From Microlunatus sp. Gsoil 973 (GTDB taxonomy: Bacteria > Actinomycetota > Actinomycetes > Propionibacteriales > Propionibacteriaceae), in contig NZ_CP046122.1 of the NCBI RefSeq assembly GCF_009707365.1, positions 1 through 64,000 on the forward strand: DNA of 64,000 nt, written 5' to 3'. The position numbers and the translations under genes are program-made. The notes below the pieces were generated by a model, which saw only the letters and a program-made list of their open reading frames with translations, made no database searches and had not been told where the DNA came from. This document shows, piece after piece, positions 47,543-58,026 of the stretch. Positions within the stretch are counted from its first letter, which is position 1; each line of letters begins with the position of its first letter.

Positions 47543-48558
47543 CCGACTCGACGAGTACGACCGAAACCGCCGGCCACAGCGCCACCGAGCACAACAGCAA
47601 CAAGGCGATCATCGCCGCGCTCGCCGCCAACACCTTCATCGCACTGCTCAAGTTCGGTGGCTGGGCACTCACCGGAGTCTCCTCGATGCTGGCCGAGGCG
47701 ATCCACTCGGTGGCCGACACCGGTAACCAGTTCCTGTTGTTGATCGGCGGCCGCCGGGCTCGGCGCGCGGCCACCGCGGAACACCCGTTCGGCTACGGGC
47801 GGGAGCGCTACGTCTTCGCCTTCATGGTGGCGATCGTGATGTTCAGCATCGGCGGTGTCTTCGCCCTCTACGAGGCCTGGCACAAGCTCCAGGAGGTGCT
47901 GTCCGGGGAGCACCACGACATGGGCCGCTGGTGGTGGGTGCCGATCCTCATCCTGATCGGCGCCATCTGTGCCGAGGGTCTGTCCTTCCGGACCGCGGTC
48001 CGGGAGTCCAGCAAGGCCCGCGGCCGGCAGGATCTGCTCCGCTACATCCGGGCCGCCAAGGCGCCGGAGCTGCCGGTGGTGCTGCTGGAGGACTTCGCGG
48101 CGCTGATCGGCCTGGTCTTCGCTCTGTTCGGCGTCGTGCTGACCAAGGTTACCGGACACGGGATCTTCGACGTGATCGGCACCGCACTGATCGGCCTGTT
48201 GCTGGTCGCGGTCGCCGTGACCCTGGCCGCGGAGACCAAGAGTCTGCTGCTGGGTGAGGCGGCTTCCCCCGCGGCGGTCGCCGCGGTCGCCGCCGCGCTG
48301 ACCGGTACCGACGGAGTAGAGCGGGTGATCCACATGAAGACGCTGCACCTCGGTCCTGAGGAGATCATGGTCGCCGCCAAGATCGCGGTACGTCCAACCG
48401 AGTCCGCGGCCGAGGTCGCCGCCCTGATCAACCGGGCCGAAGTCGCGATCCGCGCCGCGGAGCCGATGGTCACCTCGCTGTACCTGGAGCCCGACATCTA
48501 TTCCGAGAGCCACCGGCCGGCACCCCGACCCGAGCGCCCCGGCGCACCGTCTCACTGA
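47539..48558 (+). CDS. Cation diffusion facilitator family transporter
   Basis: GTG 47539; 339 residues with about six membrane helices. The metal-site pattern is recognisable: [20 protein letters not shown] (A-x-x-H-S-x-x-D in helix 2) and [20 protein letters not shown] (E-D in helix 5 in place of the usual H-D). [14 protein letters not shown] is the standard loop. A cytoplasmic ferredoxin-like domain ends the protein. It probably exports Zn, Fe or Mn; the H-to-E change in helix 5 suggests a metal other than zinc. It is coupled to the SIS gene by ATGA-type overlap. Confidence 0.85.
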   Translation: MTDSTSTTETAGHSATEHNSNKAIIAALAANTFIALLKFGGWALTGVSSMLAEAIHSVADTGNQFLLLIGGRRARRAATAEHPFGYGRERYVFAFMVAIVMFSIGGVFALYEAWHKLQEVLSGEHHDMGRWWWVPILILIGAICAEGLSFRTAVRESSKARGRQDLLRYIRAAKAPELPVVLLEDFAALIGLVFALFGVVLTKVTGHGIFDVIGTALIGLLLVAVAVTLAAETKSLLLGEAASPAAVAAVAAALTGTDGVERVIHMKTLHLGPEEIMVAAKIAVRPTESAAEVAALINRAEVAIRAAEPMVTSLYLEPDIYSESHRPAPRPERPGAPSH

Positions 48559-48614
48559 CCTCCCGGGGTACAGCACCACGCCATCAGCCGGGCCGACGGA
48601 CTAGGGTCTGGCCC

Positions 48615-49049
48615 ATGAGCGCGACCAAGGTGCTGGTGCTGAACGGGCCGAATCTCGGCCGGCTCGGCAAGCGTGAGCCCAAGACGTACGGCAGCACGAC
48701 CTACGCAGATCTGGTCGACAGACTGGTGAAGACCGGCGCGGACCTCGGGCTGGACGTCCAGGTGCGGCAGACGGACGCCGAGGCCGAGATGATCAGCTGG
48801 CTGCACGAGGCCGCCGATGGCCGGCTTCCGGTGGTGCTCAACCCGGCGGCGTGGAGCCACTACTCGATCGCGATCGCCGACGCGGTCGCCCAGCGCACCG
48901 CCGACCTCATCGAGGTGCACATCTCCAACATCCACACCCGCGAGGAGTTCCGGCACCACTCGGTGATCTCGGCCTACGCGACAGGGGTCATCGCCGGTCT
49001 GGGGATCGAAGGCTATGAGCTGGCCCTGCGCCGGATCGCCGGCTCGTAG
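48615..49049 (+). CDS. aroQ: Type II 3-dehydroquinate dehydratase
   Basis: This 144-residue enzyme catalyses the third step of the shikimate pathway. The start [20 protein letters not shown] carries the catalytic tyrosine and flexible-loop arginine; [16 protein letters not shown] replaces the common NPGAYTHTSVALRDA but keeps the asparagine and histidine; [20 protein letters not shown] contains the catalytic histidine. TAGGGT stands seven bases before the ATG. The gene is alone here, not with other aro genes, so it may be a catabolic quinate-type copy instead of the biosynthetic one. Confidence 0.88.
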   Translation: MSATKVLVLNGPNLGRLGKREPKTYGSTTYADLVDRLVKTGADLGLDVQVRQTDAEAEMISWLHEAADGRLPVVLNPAAWSHYSIAIADAVAQRTADLIEVHISNIHTREEFRHHSVISAYATGVIAGLGIEGYELALRRIAGS

Positions 49050-49077
49050 CCACCGGGCAGGTCCGTAGACTGTCGCC

Positions 49078-49950
49078 GTGGAACTCAGGCAGCTGGAGCA
49101 TTTCATCGCGGTCGCTTCCGAGCAGCACTTCACCCGCGCTGCCGAGGCGATGCAGATCTCCCAGTCGGGACTCTCGGCGTCGGTCCGGGCGCTGGAGCAT
49201 GAGCTCGGTACGCCGCTGTTCACCCGCAGCACACGGCGGGTTGTGCTCACCCAGGCCGGACGGGCGCTGCTCGAGGAGGCTCGCCGGACGGTGGCCAGCG
49301 CTGCCGCCGCCCGGAGCGCGGTCCAGGCCGTCCGCGGTGTGCTGGGCGGGACGTTGAGTGTCGGCACCGAGCAGTGTCTCGGTGTCGTCGACCTGGGCAG
49401 TGAACTGGCCCGATTCCGTACCGAACATCCCGGTGTGGAGATCCGGCTCGGGTTCGACGGCTCGGCCGACCTCGTCGAGCGGGTGGCCAGCGGGCAGATG
49501 GATCTGGCGATGGTCGCCGAGTTCGGCTCGCTGCCGCCGGGGGTGCGCACCGAGCGGCTGTCCACCGAATCGTTCGTGATCCTCTGCAACCCCGAGCACC
49601 GCTTCGCCGACCTCAAGTCGGTGACCCTGGACGAGATCGCCGAAGAACCGCAGGTCGGTTTCCTGCCCGGCTGGGCGGCGCGGTCGATCGCCGAACGCGC
49701 CTTCACCGCGGCCGGGCTGCATACCCGGGTCACCATGGAGGTCAACGACGTCCACACCCTGCTCGACCTTGTCGGGCACGGACTCGGCGTCGCCGTCGTG
49801 CCCGAACACTTCGAACAGAAGCGCCCCGAGTCACTGTGCGCGGTGCCCGTCAAGGAACAGGACCTGGACTGGAACGTCGCCATCGCGATTCCCGAACAAC
49901 CGGGACCGGCAGGTCAGGCGCTGCTGAAGCAGATCCTGGGCTCGGTATAG
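49078..49950 (+). CDS. LysR family transcriptional regulator
   Basis: The protein has 290 residues from GTG 49078, with TAGACT six bases upstream. The N-terminal HTH is MELRQLEHFIAVASEQHFTR, AAEAMQISQSGLSASVRALE and HELGTPLFTRS. A periplasmic-binding-type effector domain follows (GGTLSVGTEQCLGVVDLGSE, LVGHGLGVAVVPEHFEQ). It follows aroQ by 28 bases on the same strand; an effect on aroQ or on the nearby VOC gene is possible, but no divergent target exists to confirm it. Confidence 0.85.
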   Translation: MELRQLEHFIAVASEQHFTRAAEAMQISQSGLSASVRALEHELGTPLFTRSTRRVVLTQAGRALLEEARRTVASAAAARSAVQAVRGVLGGTLSVGTEQCLGVVDLGSELARFRTEHPGVEIRLGFDGSADLVERVASGQMDLAMVAEFGSLPPGVRTERLSTESFVILCNPEHRFADLKSVTLDEIAEEPQVGFLPGWAARSIAERAFTAAGLHTRVTMEVNDVHTLLDLVGHGLGVAVVPEHFEQKRPESLCAVPVKEQDLDWNVAIAIPEQPGPAGQALLKQILGSV

Positions 49951-49956
49951 AGCGGG

Positions 49957-50355
49957 TCAGGTGTCCCGGGACGACAGCACGCAGAACTCGTTGCCGTCGA
50001 TGTCGGCGAGCACGGTCCAGCTGACGTCGTCTGGCTGGCCCACCTCCGCCCGGGTCGCGCCCAGGCTGATCAGCCGCTCGATCTCGGCGTCGCGATCGAC
50101 ACTGGTGTGCGGCGCGAAGTCCATGTGTAGACGGTTCTTGGTCGACTTCTCGTGGTCGACTCTGACGAAGCACAGGCCCGGCGGCACCTGATCGAAGGAC
50201 AGCGTCGACGTCAGCTCCACCGCCCAGGGCGGCACCGCGACCACCTCCTCGTCGGTGTCATAGATGACCTCCCAGCCGAGTGCCTCGGCCCACCAGTGCC
50301 CGAGTCGGGACGGGTCGGTCGACTCGACGACGTTCGAATACCAACGCAGCGTCAT
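49957..50355 (-). CDS. VOC family protein (glyoxalase-like)
   Basis: The 132-residue protein starts at ATG 50355 (MTLRWYSNVVESTDPSRLGH), preferred over 50364 because TACGGT lies seven bases before it. VOC fold elements are GHWWAEALGWEVIYDTDEE, HMDFAPHTSVDRDAEIERLI and WTVLADIDGNEFCVL, the last with the usual D-x-x-G-N-E-F pattern carrying a metal-binding glutamate. Similar actinobacterial proteins are annotated as glyoxalases of unknown substrate. Convergent with the LysR gene. Confidence 0.8.
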   Translation of the reverse strand: MTLRWYSNVVESTDPSRLGHWWAEALGWEVIYDTDEEVVAVPPWAVELTSTLSFDQVPPGLCFVRVDHEKSTKNRLHMDFAPHTSVDRDAEIERLISLGATRAEVGQPDDVSWTVLADIDGNEFCVLSSRDT

Positions 50356-50418
50356 GACCGGCACCGTACGCCGCCGCCCCGACAGCCGGTGGCCGGCGGG
50401 GAGTCCCGAAAACCGAGA

Positions 50419-50483
50419 ATCCCGGCTCCGGCCCTTCGACGCAGTTGTGAGCCCGGTATGCGTCTTGGGGCCGAAGCCGGGAT
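50419..50483. terminator. Long hairpin after the aldo/keto reductase gene, possible terminator
   Basis: ATCCCGGCT-C-CGGCCC (50419-50434) pairs with GGGCCG-A-AGCCGGGAT (50468-50483): 15 base pairs with one C-A mismatch and a 33-base loop. It lies in the 223-base gap between the end of the reductase gene and the start of the VOC gene, both on the minus strand. No T-tract follows. Confidence 0.45.
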
Positions 50484-50578
50484 GGCAGGACCGGATTGCT
50501 CCGGTTCATGATCATCGCGACGACGGCGGTTAGGGAGGGCCGAACGCAGCGATGATCACGTTCTTGGGTGGGGTGGTG

Positions 50579-51571
50579 TTACCAGGCGTAGTCCTCGGGG
50601 GCGGTCTTGTACCCGGGGAAGATCTCGTCCAACCGATCAAGCACGCCCTGCTCGAGCTTCAGCTCGACCGCGCGGACGGCACTGTCGAACTGGTCGGCTG
50701 TCCGCGGCCCGATGATCGGGGCGGTGATCCCCGGCCGGTGCAGCAGCCACGCCAGGCCGAGCTCTCCGGGCTCGACGCCCAGGTCGTCGGCCAGGTTCTC
50801 GTAGTCGGTGAGCTGGTTGCGGTGGTTCTCGACCGACTCCTTGGCGCGCCCCTCGTAGCGCCGGACGCCGTCCCGCTCCTTCTTGATCACGCCACCGAGC
50901 AGGCCGCCGAGCAGCGGCGACCACGGGATGATGCCCAGGCCGTAGTGCTGCGCGGCCGGGATGACCTCCCGCTCGATATCGCGGGTCAGCAGGTTGTAGA
51001 AGGACTGCTCGCTGACCAGCCCGAGGAAGTTCCGCTGCGCGGCAGCGGCCTGTGCCTGGGCGATGTGCCAGCCGGAGAAGTTCGACGACCCGACGTAGAT
51101 GATCTTGCCCTGCTGGGTGGCCACCTCGCAGGCCTGCCAGATCTCCTCCCACGGGGTGTCGCGGTCCACGTGGTGGAACTGGATCAGGTCGATGTGGTCG
51201 GTCTGCAGCCGCTTCAGGCTTTCGTCGATCGCCCGGCGGATGTTCAGCGCCGACAGCCGACCGGCGTTCGGCCAGCCGGACTCCGGCTGCCCCTCGAACG
51301 GCATGTCTCCGTAGAGCTTGGTGGCGATCACCGTGCGCTCGCGACGGCCGCCGCCCTGGGCGAACCAGTTGCCGATGATCTCCTCGGTCCGGCCGGGATA
51401 GATCTGTCGGCCGTAACCGTTGGCGGTGTCGAAGAAGTTGATGCCCACGTCGTGGGCGGCGTCCATGATCTTGTGAGAGTCAGCCTCCTCGGTCTGCGGG
51501 CCGAAATTCATCGTGCCCAGGCAGAGCCGGGAGACGGACAGGCCAGTGCGCCCCAGGTGCGTGTACTCCAT
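50579..51571 (-). CDS. Aldo/keto reductase
   Basis: A 330-residue NADPH-dependent barrel enzyme. It starts MEYTHLGRTGLSVSRLCLGT, has the catalytic region GINFFDTANGYGRQIYPGRT (D and Y of the tetrad), TVIATKLYGDM (K) and IDLIQFHHVDRDTPWEEIWQ (H), then YVGSSNFSGWHIAQAQ and the cofactor-binding IIGPRTADQFDSAV. Such enzymes reduce aldehydes or sugars, and the closest look is that of the AKR13/YghZ-like group. Divergent from ahcY across 163 bases. Confidence 0.9.
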   Translation of the reverse strand: MEYTHLGRTGLSVSRLCLGTMNFGPQTEEADSHKIMDAAHDVGINFFDTANGYGRQIYPGRTEEIIGNWFAQGGGRRERTVIATKLYGDMPFEGQPESGWPNAGRLSALNIRRAIDESLKRLQTDHIDLIQFHHVDRDTPWEEIWQACEVATQQGKIIYVGSSNFSGWHIAQAQAAAAQRNFLGLVSEQSFYNLLTRDIEREVIPAAQHYGLGIIPWSPLLGGLLGGVIKKERDGVRRYEGRAKESVENHRNQLTDYENLADDLGVEPGELGLAWLLHRPGITAPIIGPRTADQFDSAVRAVELKLEQGVLDRLDEIFPGYKTAPEDYAW

Positions 51572-51734
51572 GCGATCAGCCTCACCGAGTGACAGCGATT
51601 AGTCAAACAGTGAAAAGTGGTGGGATTAAGAGCTCCCGGTGATGATTCGTGGTCTCTGGCCGGCCCTGCGGGCACCGGCACGGCCGCAGGCAATGGAATT
51701 CCCAGCGGACCGGTCTCTCACGTAGATTGACCGC

Positions 51735-53174
<1,440 letters not shown>

Positions 53175-53189
53175 CCCCTGGATCCGCAA

Positions 53190-53252
53190 GGTCAAAGTTT
53201 GATCGTGCGGCTCTCGCGAGGCCGTTTTCGGAGCCGCACGGTCAAAGGTTGA
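53190..53252. repeat. Direct repeats flanking a hairpin between ahcY and the kinase gene
   Basis: GGTCAAAGTTTGA (53190-53202) and GGTCAAAGGTTGA (53240-53252) are direct repeats 50 bases apart with one difference. Between them GTGCGGCTC (53205-53213) pairs with GAGCCGCAC (53231-53239). The arrangement could be an operator pair, an ahcY terminator or both. Confidence 0.5.
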
Positions 53253-53266
53253 GCGAAGGAGAGTGG

Positions 53267-54121
53267 GTGTTCGACAAGGTCGTGCCGACGCGGGCGTACT
53301 CCGATGTCGATGTCCTGGAGGAGATCCCGCTGCCGAACGGCGACGTCACCGAAGGCGTCGTCCGAGTCGGTGACACGGTACGCCGCCCGGTCGGCCCGCA
53401 CTCGGCGCTGGTGCACGCCGTTCTTGATCATCTCGAGGCGGTCGGCTTCGCCGGTGCACCACGGTTCCTCGGCATCGACGATCAGGGCCGGGAGGTGTTG
53501 ACCTTCATCGAGGGCGAGGTGGCGGGACGGCCGCATCCCTCCTGGATCGCCGACGAGGAACGGTTGCTGTCGCTGGCCGGGCTGGTCCGGGCACTGGACG
53601 ACGCCATGATCGACTTCGGCTTCCCCGACATCGACACCGAAACCCACCCCGATCCGCCGGGCATCCCACCACCGCAGCAGCGGACCTTCGAATTCATCGG
53701 TCATCGCGACATCACCCCGGAGAACGTGGTCTGGCGTGACACGGAGGCGTACGCCCTGATCGACTTCGATCTGGTCCGTCCCTGCTCCCGGATGCTCGAG
53801 GTGCAGAACGCGTTGATGTACTGGGCGCCGCTCAGCCATCCGCGGGACCGCGATCCGGATCAGATCGACCTCGATGTGCCCCGACGCTGCCGGCTGTTCG
53901 CCGATGCCTACGGCCTGTCCCGGGAGGATCGGGCGATCCTGATCGACGACCTGATCTACGGAACCGAACGCTCCTGGCACCTGATGCGCGACCGCGCCGA
54001 GCGGTTGGGCGGCGGCTGGGCCCGGATGTGGGACGAGGGCGTCGGTGATCAGATCCGGCGCCGGCGCGAGTGGCTGCTGGTCGACGGACCGGCCGTCACC
54101 GCGGCGCTGCTTGCGGAGTAG
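53267..54121 (+). CDS. Aminoglycoside-phosphotransferase-like (APH) family kinase
   Basis: The 284-residue protein starts at GTG 53267 (MFDKVVPTRAYSDVDVLEEI), chosen because GAAGGAG lies five bases upstream; a TTG 18 bases earlier is also in frame. The kinase fold is recognisable by VHAVLDHLEAVGFAGAPRFL, EVLTFIEGEVAG, the catalytic loop FIGHRDITPENVVWRD (the HxDxxxxN pattern) and ALIDFDLVRPCSRMLEV (D of the metal-binding DFD). The substrate is a small molecule, not necessarily an antibiotic. It starts a tight operon with an Rsm22-type methyltransferase and a dioxygenase. Confidence 0.75.
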   Translation: MFDKVVPTRAYSDVDVLEEIPLPNGDVTEGVVRVGDTVRRPVGPHSALVHAVLDHLEAVGFAGAPRFLGIDDQGREVLTFIEGEVAGRPHPSWIADEERLLSLAGLVRALDDAMIDFGFPDIDTETHPDPPGIPPPQQRTFEFIGHRDITPENVVWRDTEAYALIDFDLVRPCSRMLEVQNALMYWAPLSHPRDRDPDQIDLDVPRRCRLFADAYGLSREDRAILIDDLIYGTERSWHLMRDRAERLGGGWARMWDEGVGDQIRRRREWLLVDGPAVTAALLAE

Positions 54122-54124
54122 GGC

Positions 54125-55114
54125 ATGTTCGCACTGCCGGGCGAACTCGCCGACGGTATCGCCCGGCTGGCCGGATCGACCAGCCGCAGCGGCCAGGATC
54201 ACCTGGGCGCCACCACCCGGCGGATGATCGACCGCTACCAGGCCGACACCCCGGCCGTGCCCGGACAACCGATCATGGCCGGTGATCAGGAAGCTCTCGC
54301 CTATGCGGTGTACCGGATGCCGGCGACCTACGCCGCCATCCGTACCGTCCTTGATCAACTTCCCGACGACGCCGTACGGCCCGCCGCCCGGCACCTGGAC
54401 ATCGCCGGCGGCACCGGTTCCGCCGTCTGGGCGGTCGCCGACCGGTGGCCGCGGATCGGTCAACAGACCCTGCTGGAACAGTCTGCCGCGGCGATCAGCG
54501 TCGGCCGCCGACTGGCCGCTGCCACCACCGGACCGGTGCGCCGCGCCGGGTGGGAGAGGCGGGTGATCAACTCCGAGATCGATCCCGGGGCAGCGGACGT
54601 GATCACCATCGGCTACCTGCTGAGTGAGATCGACGAACCGCTGCGAACCGCGCTGGTCCGCAGCTGCCTCGCCGCAGCCCGGGACCTGTTGATCATCGTC
54701 GAGCCGGGCACCAAGAACGGCTATCGGCGGATCCTTGCGGCCAGGGATCAGGCGATCGACGCCGGCTGGCAACTGGTGGCACCGTGCCCGCACCGGCTCG
54801 CCTGCCCGCTGGCCGATCAGCAGCGGGACTGGTGCCACTTCTCGGCACGTGTTAACCGCAGCACCGCACATCGCCGGGCCAAGGGCGCCGAACTCGGCTA
54901 TGAGGACGAGAAGTTCAGCTATCTTGTCGCCGCACCCGAAGCGACGGCACAGGCCGCCGGCCGCGTGCTGCGCCACCCGACGTTCCGCAAGGGCCTTGTC
55001 GAACTGACGGTCTGTCAGAGCTCCGGCGAGGCGGAGCGGGTCACCGTCGCCAAGCGGGACCAAGATCACTACCGGGCCGCGCGCAAGATCGAATGGGGCG
55101 ACCCATGGCCGTGA
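54125..55114 (+). CDS. Rsm22-family SAM-dependent methyltransferase-like protein
   Basis: The 329-residue protein carries a methyltransferase fold with the SAM motif HLDIAGGTGSAVWAVADRWP and ITIGYLLSEIDEPLRTALVR, and the Rsm22 signature DLLIIVEPGTKNGYRRILAA. A cysteine cluster CPHRLACPLADQQRDWCHFS matches the iron-sulfur ligands of this family. Mitochondrial Rsm22 helps assemble the small ribosomal subunit; bacterial copies are uncharacterised. The gene begins three bases after the kinase stop and overlaps the next gene by ten bases. Confidence 0.85.
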   Translation: MFALPGELADGIARLAGSTSRSGQDHLGATTRRMIDRYQADTPAVPGQPIMAGDQEALAYAVYRMPATYAAIRTVLDQLPDDAVRPAARHLDIAGGTGSAVWAVADRWPRIGQQTLLEQSAAAISVGRRLAAATTGPVRRAGWERRVINSEIDPGAADVITIGYLLSEIDEPLRTALVRSCLAAARDLLIIVEPGTKNGYRRILAARDQAIDAGWQLVAPCPHRLACPLADQQRDWCHFSARVNRSTAHRRAKGAELGYEDEKFSYLVAAPEATAQAAGRVLRHPTFRKGLVELTVCQSSGEAERVTVAKRDQDHYRAARKIEWGDPWP

Positions 55115-55965
55115 TCTCCCGACCATGGGATAGTGATCTTGTGCTGACCTCCAACGGGTACGTGCTGAGCTCGACGCCTGACCGTCTCGGCACGCTGGAA
55201 CCGGTGCCGGCTGCCGACCGAGGCTCCCGGGACGCCCTGTGGGAACGCCTGGACCGGGACGGTTGCCTGCTGCTCCGCGGCTTCCTCGACCCGGACATCG
55301 TCAACGCCTTCCGGCACTACTACTTCGGACGGCTGGCCGACGCCGGTCTGCGGGAACACGGTGACGGCGATGTTGATCAAGCCGCGCTGCGCCGCATCCT
55401 GTTCCGAGAGATCGTTCCCGGGCTGGAGTACGACGCATTCTGCCGCCAGTCGGTGATCGTCGACTTCTTCAGCTGGCTGCTCGGCGACGACGTCCACCTG
55501 CATCGGCGCAAGATCATTCGGCACACCCGGCCGGGCGACTCCGGGATCGGGCAGGCGACCCAGGCGCACTACGACCTGCTCTATCTTCGGGAGGGCACCG
55601 ACGACGTGCTGACCCTGTGGGTGCCGCTCGGCGACTGCCCGGTGTCCCGGGGCGGGCTGATCTACCTCGAGGGCAGTCACCGCTGGGTGAGCGCCGAGGA
55701 GCAGTCAGGCGTACGGAAGCGGCCGGCGGCGTCGATCACCGCGGACCTGCCCGGCCTGGCCGATGATCATGACGCCCGCTGGCTGGTCACCGACTACGCC
55801 GCAGGCGATGTGTTGGTGCACACCGCGCACATGGTTCACGCGGCACTGGACAACGTCGACCCGCAGCAGGTGATGCGGCTGTCCACCGACATCCGCTATC
55901 AGCGGGTCAGCGATGCCATCGACGCCCGCTGGCAGAACCATTGGCACAACCGCGACGGCCTCTAG
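55105..55965 (+). CDS. Phytanoyl-CoA dioxygenase (PhyH) family protein
   Basis: Length is 286 residues from ATG 55105 (MAVISRPWDSDLV); an earlier in-frame ATG at 55093 lies deeper in the upstream gene. It is a Fe(II)/2-oxoglutarate oxygenase: the iron triad is HYDLLY (H-x-D) and the distal histidine in VLVHTAHMVHAALDNVD, and RLSTDIRYQ supplies the arginine that holds 2-oxoglutarate. LWERLDRDGCLLLRGFLDPD is the typical PhyH start. Substrate unknown; coupling to the APH-like kinase and Rsm22-like genes suggests a shared small-molecule or RNA-modification pathway. Confidence 0.82.
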   Translation: MAVISRPWDSDLVLTSNGYVLSSTPDRLGTLEPVPAADRGSRDALWERLDRDGCLLLRGFLDPDIVNAFRHYYFGRLADAGLREHGDGDVDQAALRRILFREIVPGLEYDAFCRQSVIVDFFSWLLGDDVHLHRRKIIRHTRPGDSGIGQATQAHYDLLYLREGTDDVLTLWVPLGDCPVSRGGLIYLEGSHRWVSAEEQSGVRKRPAASITADLPGLADDHDARWLVTDYAAGDVLVHTAHMVHAALDNVDPQQVMRLSTDIRYQRVSDAIDARWQNHWHNRDGL

Positions 55966-56005
55966 GCCGAGGGGTCACATAATCCTTGATCTGTGCGGCG
56001 TGTCG

Positions 56006-56527
56006 CTAGCTGCGGCCGCGCGGAACCGCGAAGTCGAGCAGTGTCGCCGATTGCTGACCGAGGTCGGGCCACCTTCCCCGGTAGCCGAGCGTCGCCAGAC
56101 CGCTGGTCGGGAATTTGGTGTCCAGCTGCCTCCACAGGTCCTCGTTGCCGACCCGCTGGGCCAGTTGCTCGACCAGCTCGGGGACGGCCGGAGCGTGGCC
56201 GATCAGCATCACTGTGCGGACCTCAGACGGGGTCCGGCGCAACACCCTCAGCAGTTCGTGGGCCAGGGCCTCGTACAGCTCGGTGTGGCAGATCAGCCGA
56301 CCCGCCGCCGCACCCGCCTCCACCGCCCCCTGCCAGGTCTGTCGGGCGCGCACCGCCGTGGAACACCACACCAGATCGGGGACGACGCGACGGGCCGCCA
56401 GCAATTCGCCGACCGCCGTGCTGTCCCGTCGGCCGCGACCCGACAGCGGCCGTTCGTGATCATCGACGTCGAGTCCCCAGGCGGACTTGGCGTGGCGAAG
56501 CAGCAGGATCGTCCGGTCCGTGCTCAT
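56006..56527 (-). CDS. SixA-type phosphohistidine phosphatase (histidine phosphatase family)
   Basis: The 173-residue protein has the catalytic LLLRHAKSAWG (RHG-like triad with the nucleophilic histidine), CSTAVRARQTW (second arginine), YEALAHELLRVLR and VMLIGHAPAVPELVEQLA (second histidine). These match SixA, which dephosphorylates histidine-phosphotransfer domains; phosphatases of this size in actinobacteria also act on other phospho-compounds. TACGTT six bases before the ATG suggests a leaderless transcript. Confidence 0.85.
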   Translation of the reverse strand: MSTDRTILLLRHAKSAWGLDVDDHERPLSGRGRRDSTAVGELLAARRVVPDLVWCSTAVRARQTWQGAVEAGAAAGRLICHTELYEALAHELLRVLRRTPSEVRTVMLIGHAPAVPELVEQLAQRVGNEDLWRQLDTKFPTSGLATLGYRGRWPDLGQQSATLLDFAVPRGRS

Positions 56528-56571
56528 GCCCTCAACGTACGCAACTGGGGTACATCAAGGTGGCCGGCAGG

Positions 56572-57819
56572 TTACGCGGAGACGCGGTTGCCGGACTCGC
56601 CGACCGCGCCGCGGGCCAGCAGGATGGCCAGTGCAGCCGCCGCGGAGGCGATCAGCCAGGGGAGGTTCGGCCGTACGGCACTGAGCAGACCGAAGACCGA
56701 CGGGCTGAGCACCGTGGCGATGGCGAAGGAGTACTGGAACCAGGCCAGATAGGTCTCCCGCCCGACCGCCGGCGCCTGGGTCGCCGACAGCGACATCGAC
56801 GCCGGTGCGTGCAGCAACTCCGCAACGGCGTAGAACACTGTGGCCACCACCAGCCCGCCGATCAACACCGCACCGGAGGTCAGCGTCAGGCCGGCCATCA
56901 GCAGCCCCCAGACCACCCACAACGCACCGGCGATGCCGAGGACGGTGACCCGGCGCAGCCGTTCGGTCCGCCGCACGCCGACGCCCTGGCCGGTCGCACC
57001 CAGCACGGTGACCAGCGCCAGCAACGGACCGATCAACCACGCCGGAGCGTGCAGGAAGTCCAGCGCGTACAACGGCAGGCCGACGCCGAGCAGGACGCTG
57101 CAGAACGCGTACAACGTGTTGGCCAGGATCAGCAGCAGATAGCGACCATCGGGGACGGATCGCGGTTGCCGGCCGTTCGGCTGATCGGCATGCGGCCGCG
57201 CCCGGTCCCGTGCGAAGAGCAAGCCGCTGCCCAGGAAGCTCACCGCGTTGATCGACAGCGCCACCACGAACGGGGTGGGGCCGGGGAGCAGCAGCAGGGC
57301 ACCGGCGAGCAGCCCGCCGATCGCGAAGCCCGCGTTCTGGATCATCCCGGACGCAGCGAACCAGCGGTCGTGATCTCGGTCGTCGGCCGCGTACTCGGCT
57401 GCGTCGGCGACCAGGGCGAAGACCGAGGACCAGAACGCCCGCTGGCCGATCGCGGCGAGCATCGCCGCGAAGCCGAGCACCGGTACCTGGTGGCTGATCA
57501 GCAGGACGACCATCGCCAGCGCCTGCAGGAGTTGCGCGCCCACAACGATCCTGCGAGCGCCGAGCCGGTGGGTGACCCGGCCGATGATTGCAGGTACCAC
57601 GAGTGAGAAGGCTGCACTGGCCGTCAGCAGCACGCCGGCGGGGCCGAGCCGCAGGCCGGCGACCCGGGTGAGGTAGAGCAGCAGCAACGGGCCGGCGACG
57701 CCGCTGCCGATCGCATCGACGCACAGAGCGACGACCAATGCTGTGTGCTGGCGCAGATCGGGCAGGCCCAGACGATCGGATAGCCGGGTGAGAAAACTGG
57801 ATGCGGGCACGACGGACAC
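56572..57819 (-). CDS. MFS transporter
   Basis: The protein has 415 residues and 12 predicted helices. GTG 57819 is preceded by AAGGAG. Typical MFS elements are VALCVDAIGSGVAGPLLLLY in helix 1, GRVTHRLGARRIVVGAQLLQ (the loop 2-3 motif, here with R-L-G-A-R-R) and a second-half repeat VGVRRTERLRRVTVLGIAGA. It resembles drug or sugar efflux proteins without a clear substrate. The 207 bases to recQ hold that gene's promoter and operator. Confidence 0.82.
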   Translation of the reverse strand: MSVVPASSFLTRLSDRLGLPDLRQHTALVVALCVDAIGSGVAGPLLLLYLTRVAGLRLGPAGVLLTASAAFSLVVPAIIGRVTHRLGARRIVVGAQLLQALAMVVLLISHQVPVLGFAAMLAAIGQRAFWSSVFALVADAAEYAADDRDHDRWFAASGMIQNAGFAIGGLLAGALLLLPGPTPFVVALSINAVSFLGSGLLFARDRARPHADQPNGRQPRSVPDGRYLLLILANTLYAFCSVLLGVGLPLYALDFLHAPAWLIGPLLALVTVLGATGQGVGVRRTERLRRVTVLGIAGALWVVWGLLMAGLTLTSGAVLIGGLVVATVFYAVAELLHAPASMSLSATQAPAVGRETYLAWFQYSFAIATVLSPSVFGLLSAVRPNLPWLIASAAAALAILLARGAVGESGNRVSA

Positions 57820-57977
57820 ACCTGCTCCTTGTCAGGATGGTGCCCACTCGCCACTCATTGTGTGGTGCCGCATCGTCGGAATGCGGAGCGTTGACGAGAC
57901 CACTCCACCGGACCCGGGGCACGGATCCGACTACAGTTGGGGCTGCTTGGGCCAGAAATTACCGCAACCGGCTGCCG

Positions 57978-58019
57978 GGCTCAACCGTTTTGAGCCGGCT
58001 GCCGACGCGCTGCGTAGAC
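57978..58019 (+). promoter_or_regulatory. recQ promoter with overlapping palindrome
   Basis: TTGAGC (57990-57995) and TAGACT (58014-58019), 18 bases apart, end seven bases before the GTG start. The palindrome GGCTCAA-N5-TTGAGCC (57978-57996) covers the -35, so a repressor could act here. It is not a mycobacterial-type LexA box. Confidence 0.5.
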
Positions 58020-58026
58020 TCCCCGG

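Noticed and set aside
51572-51734. SAH riboswitch before ahcY
   Set aside because: No matching conserved core was seen, and a TAGATT box six bases before the ATG leaves no room for a leader.
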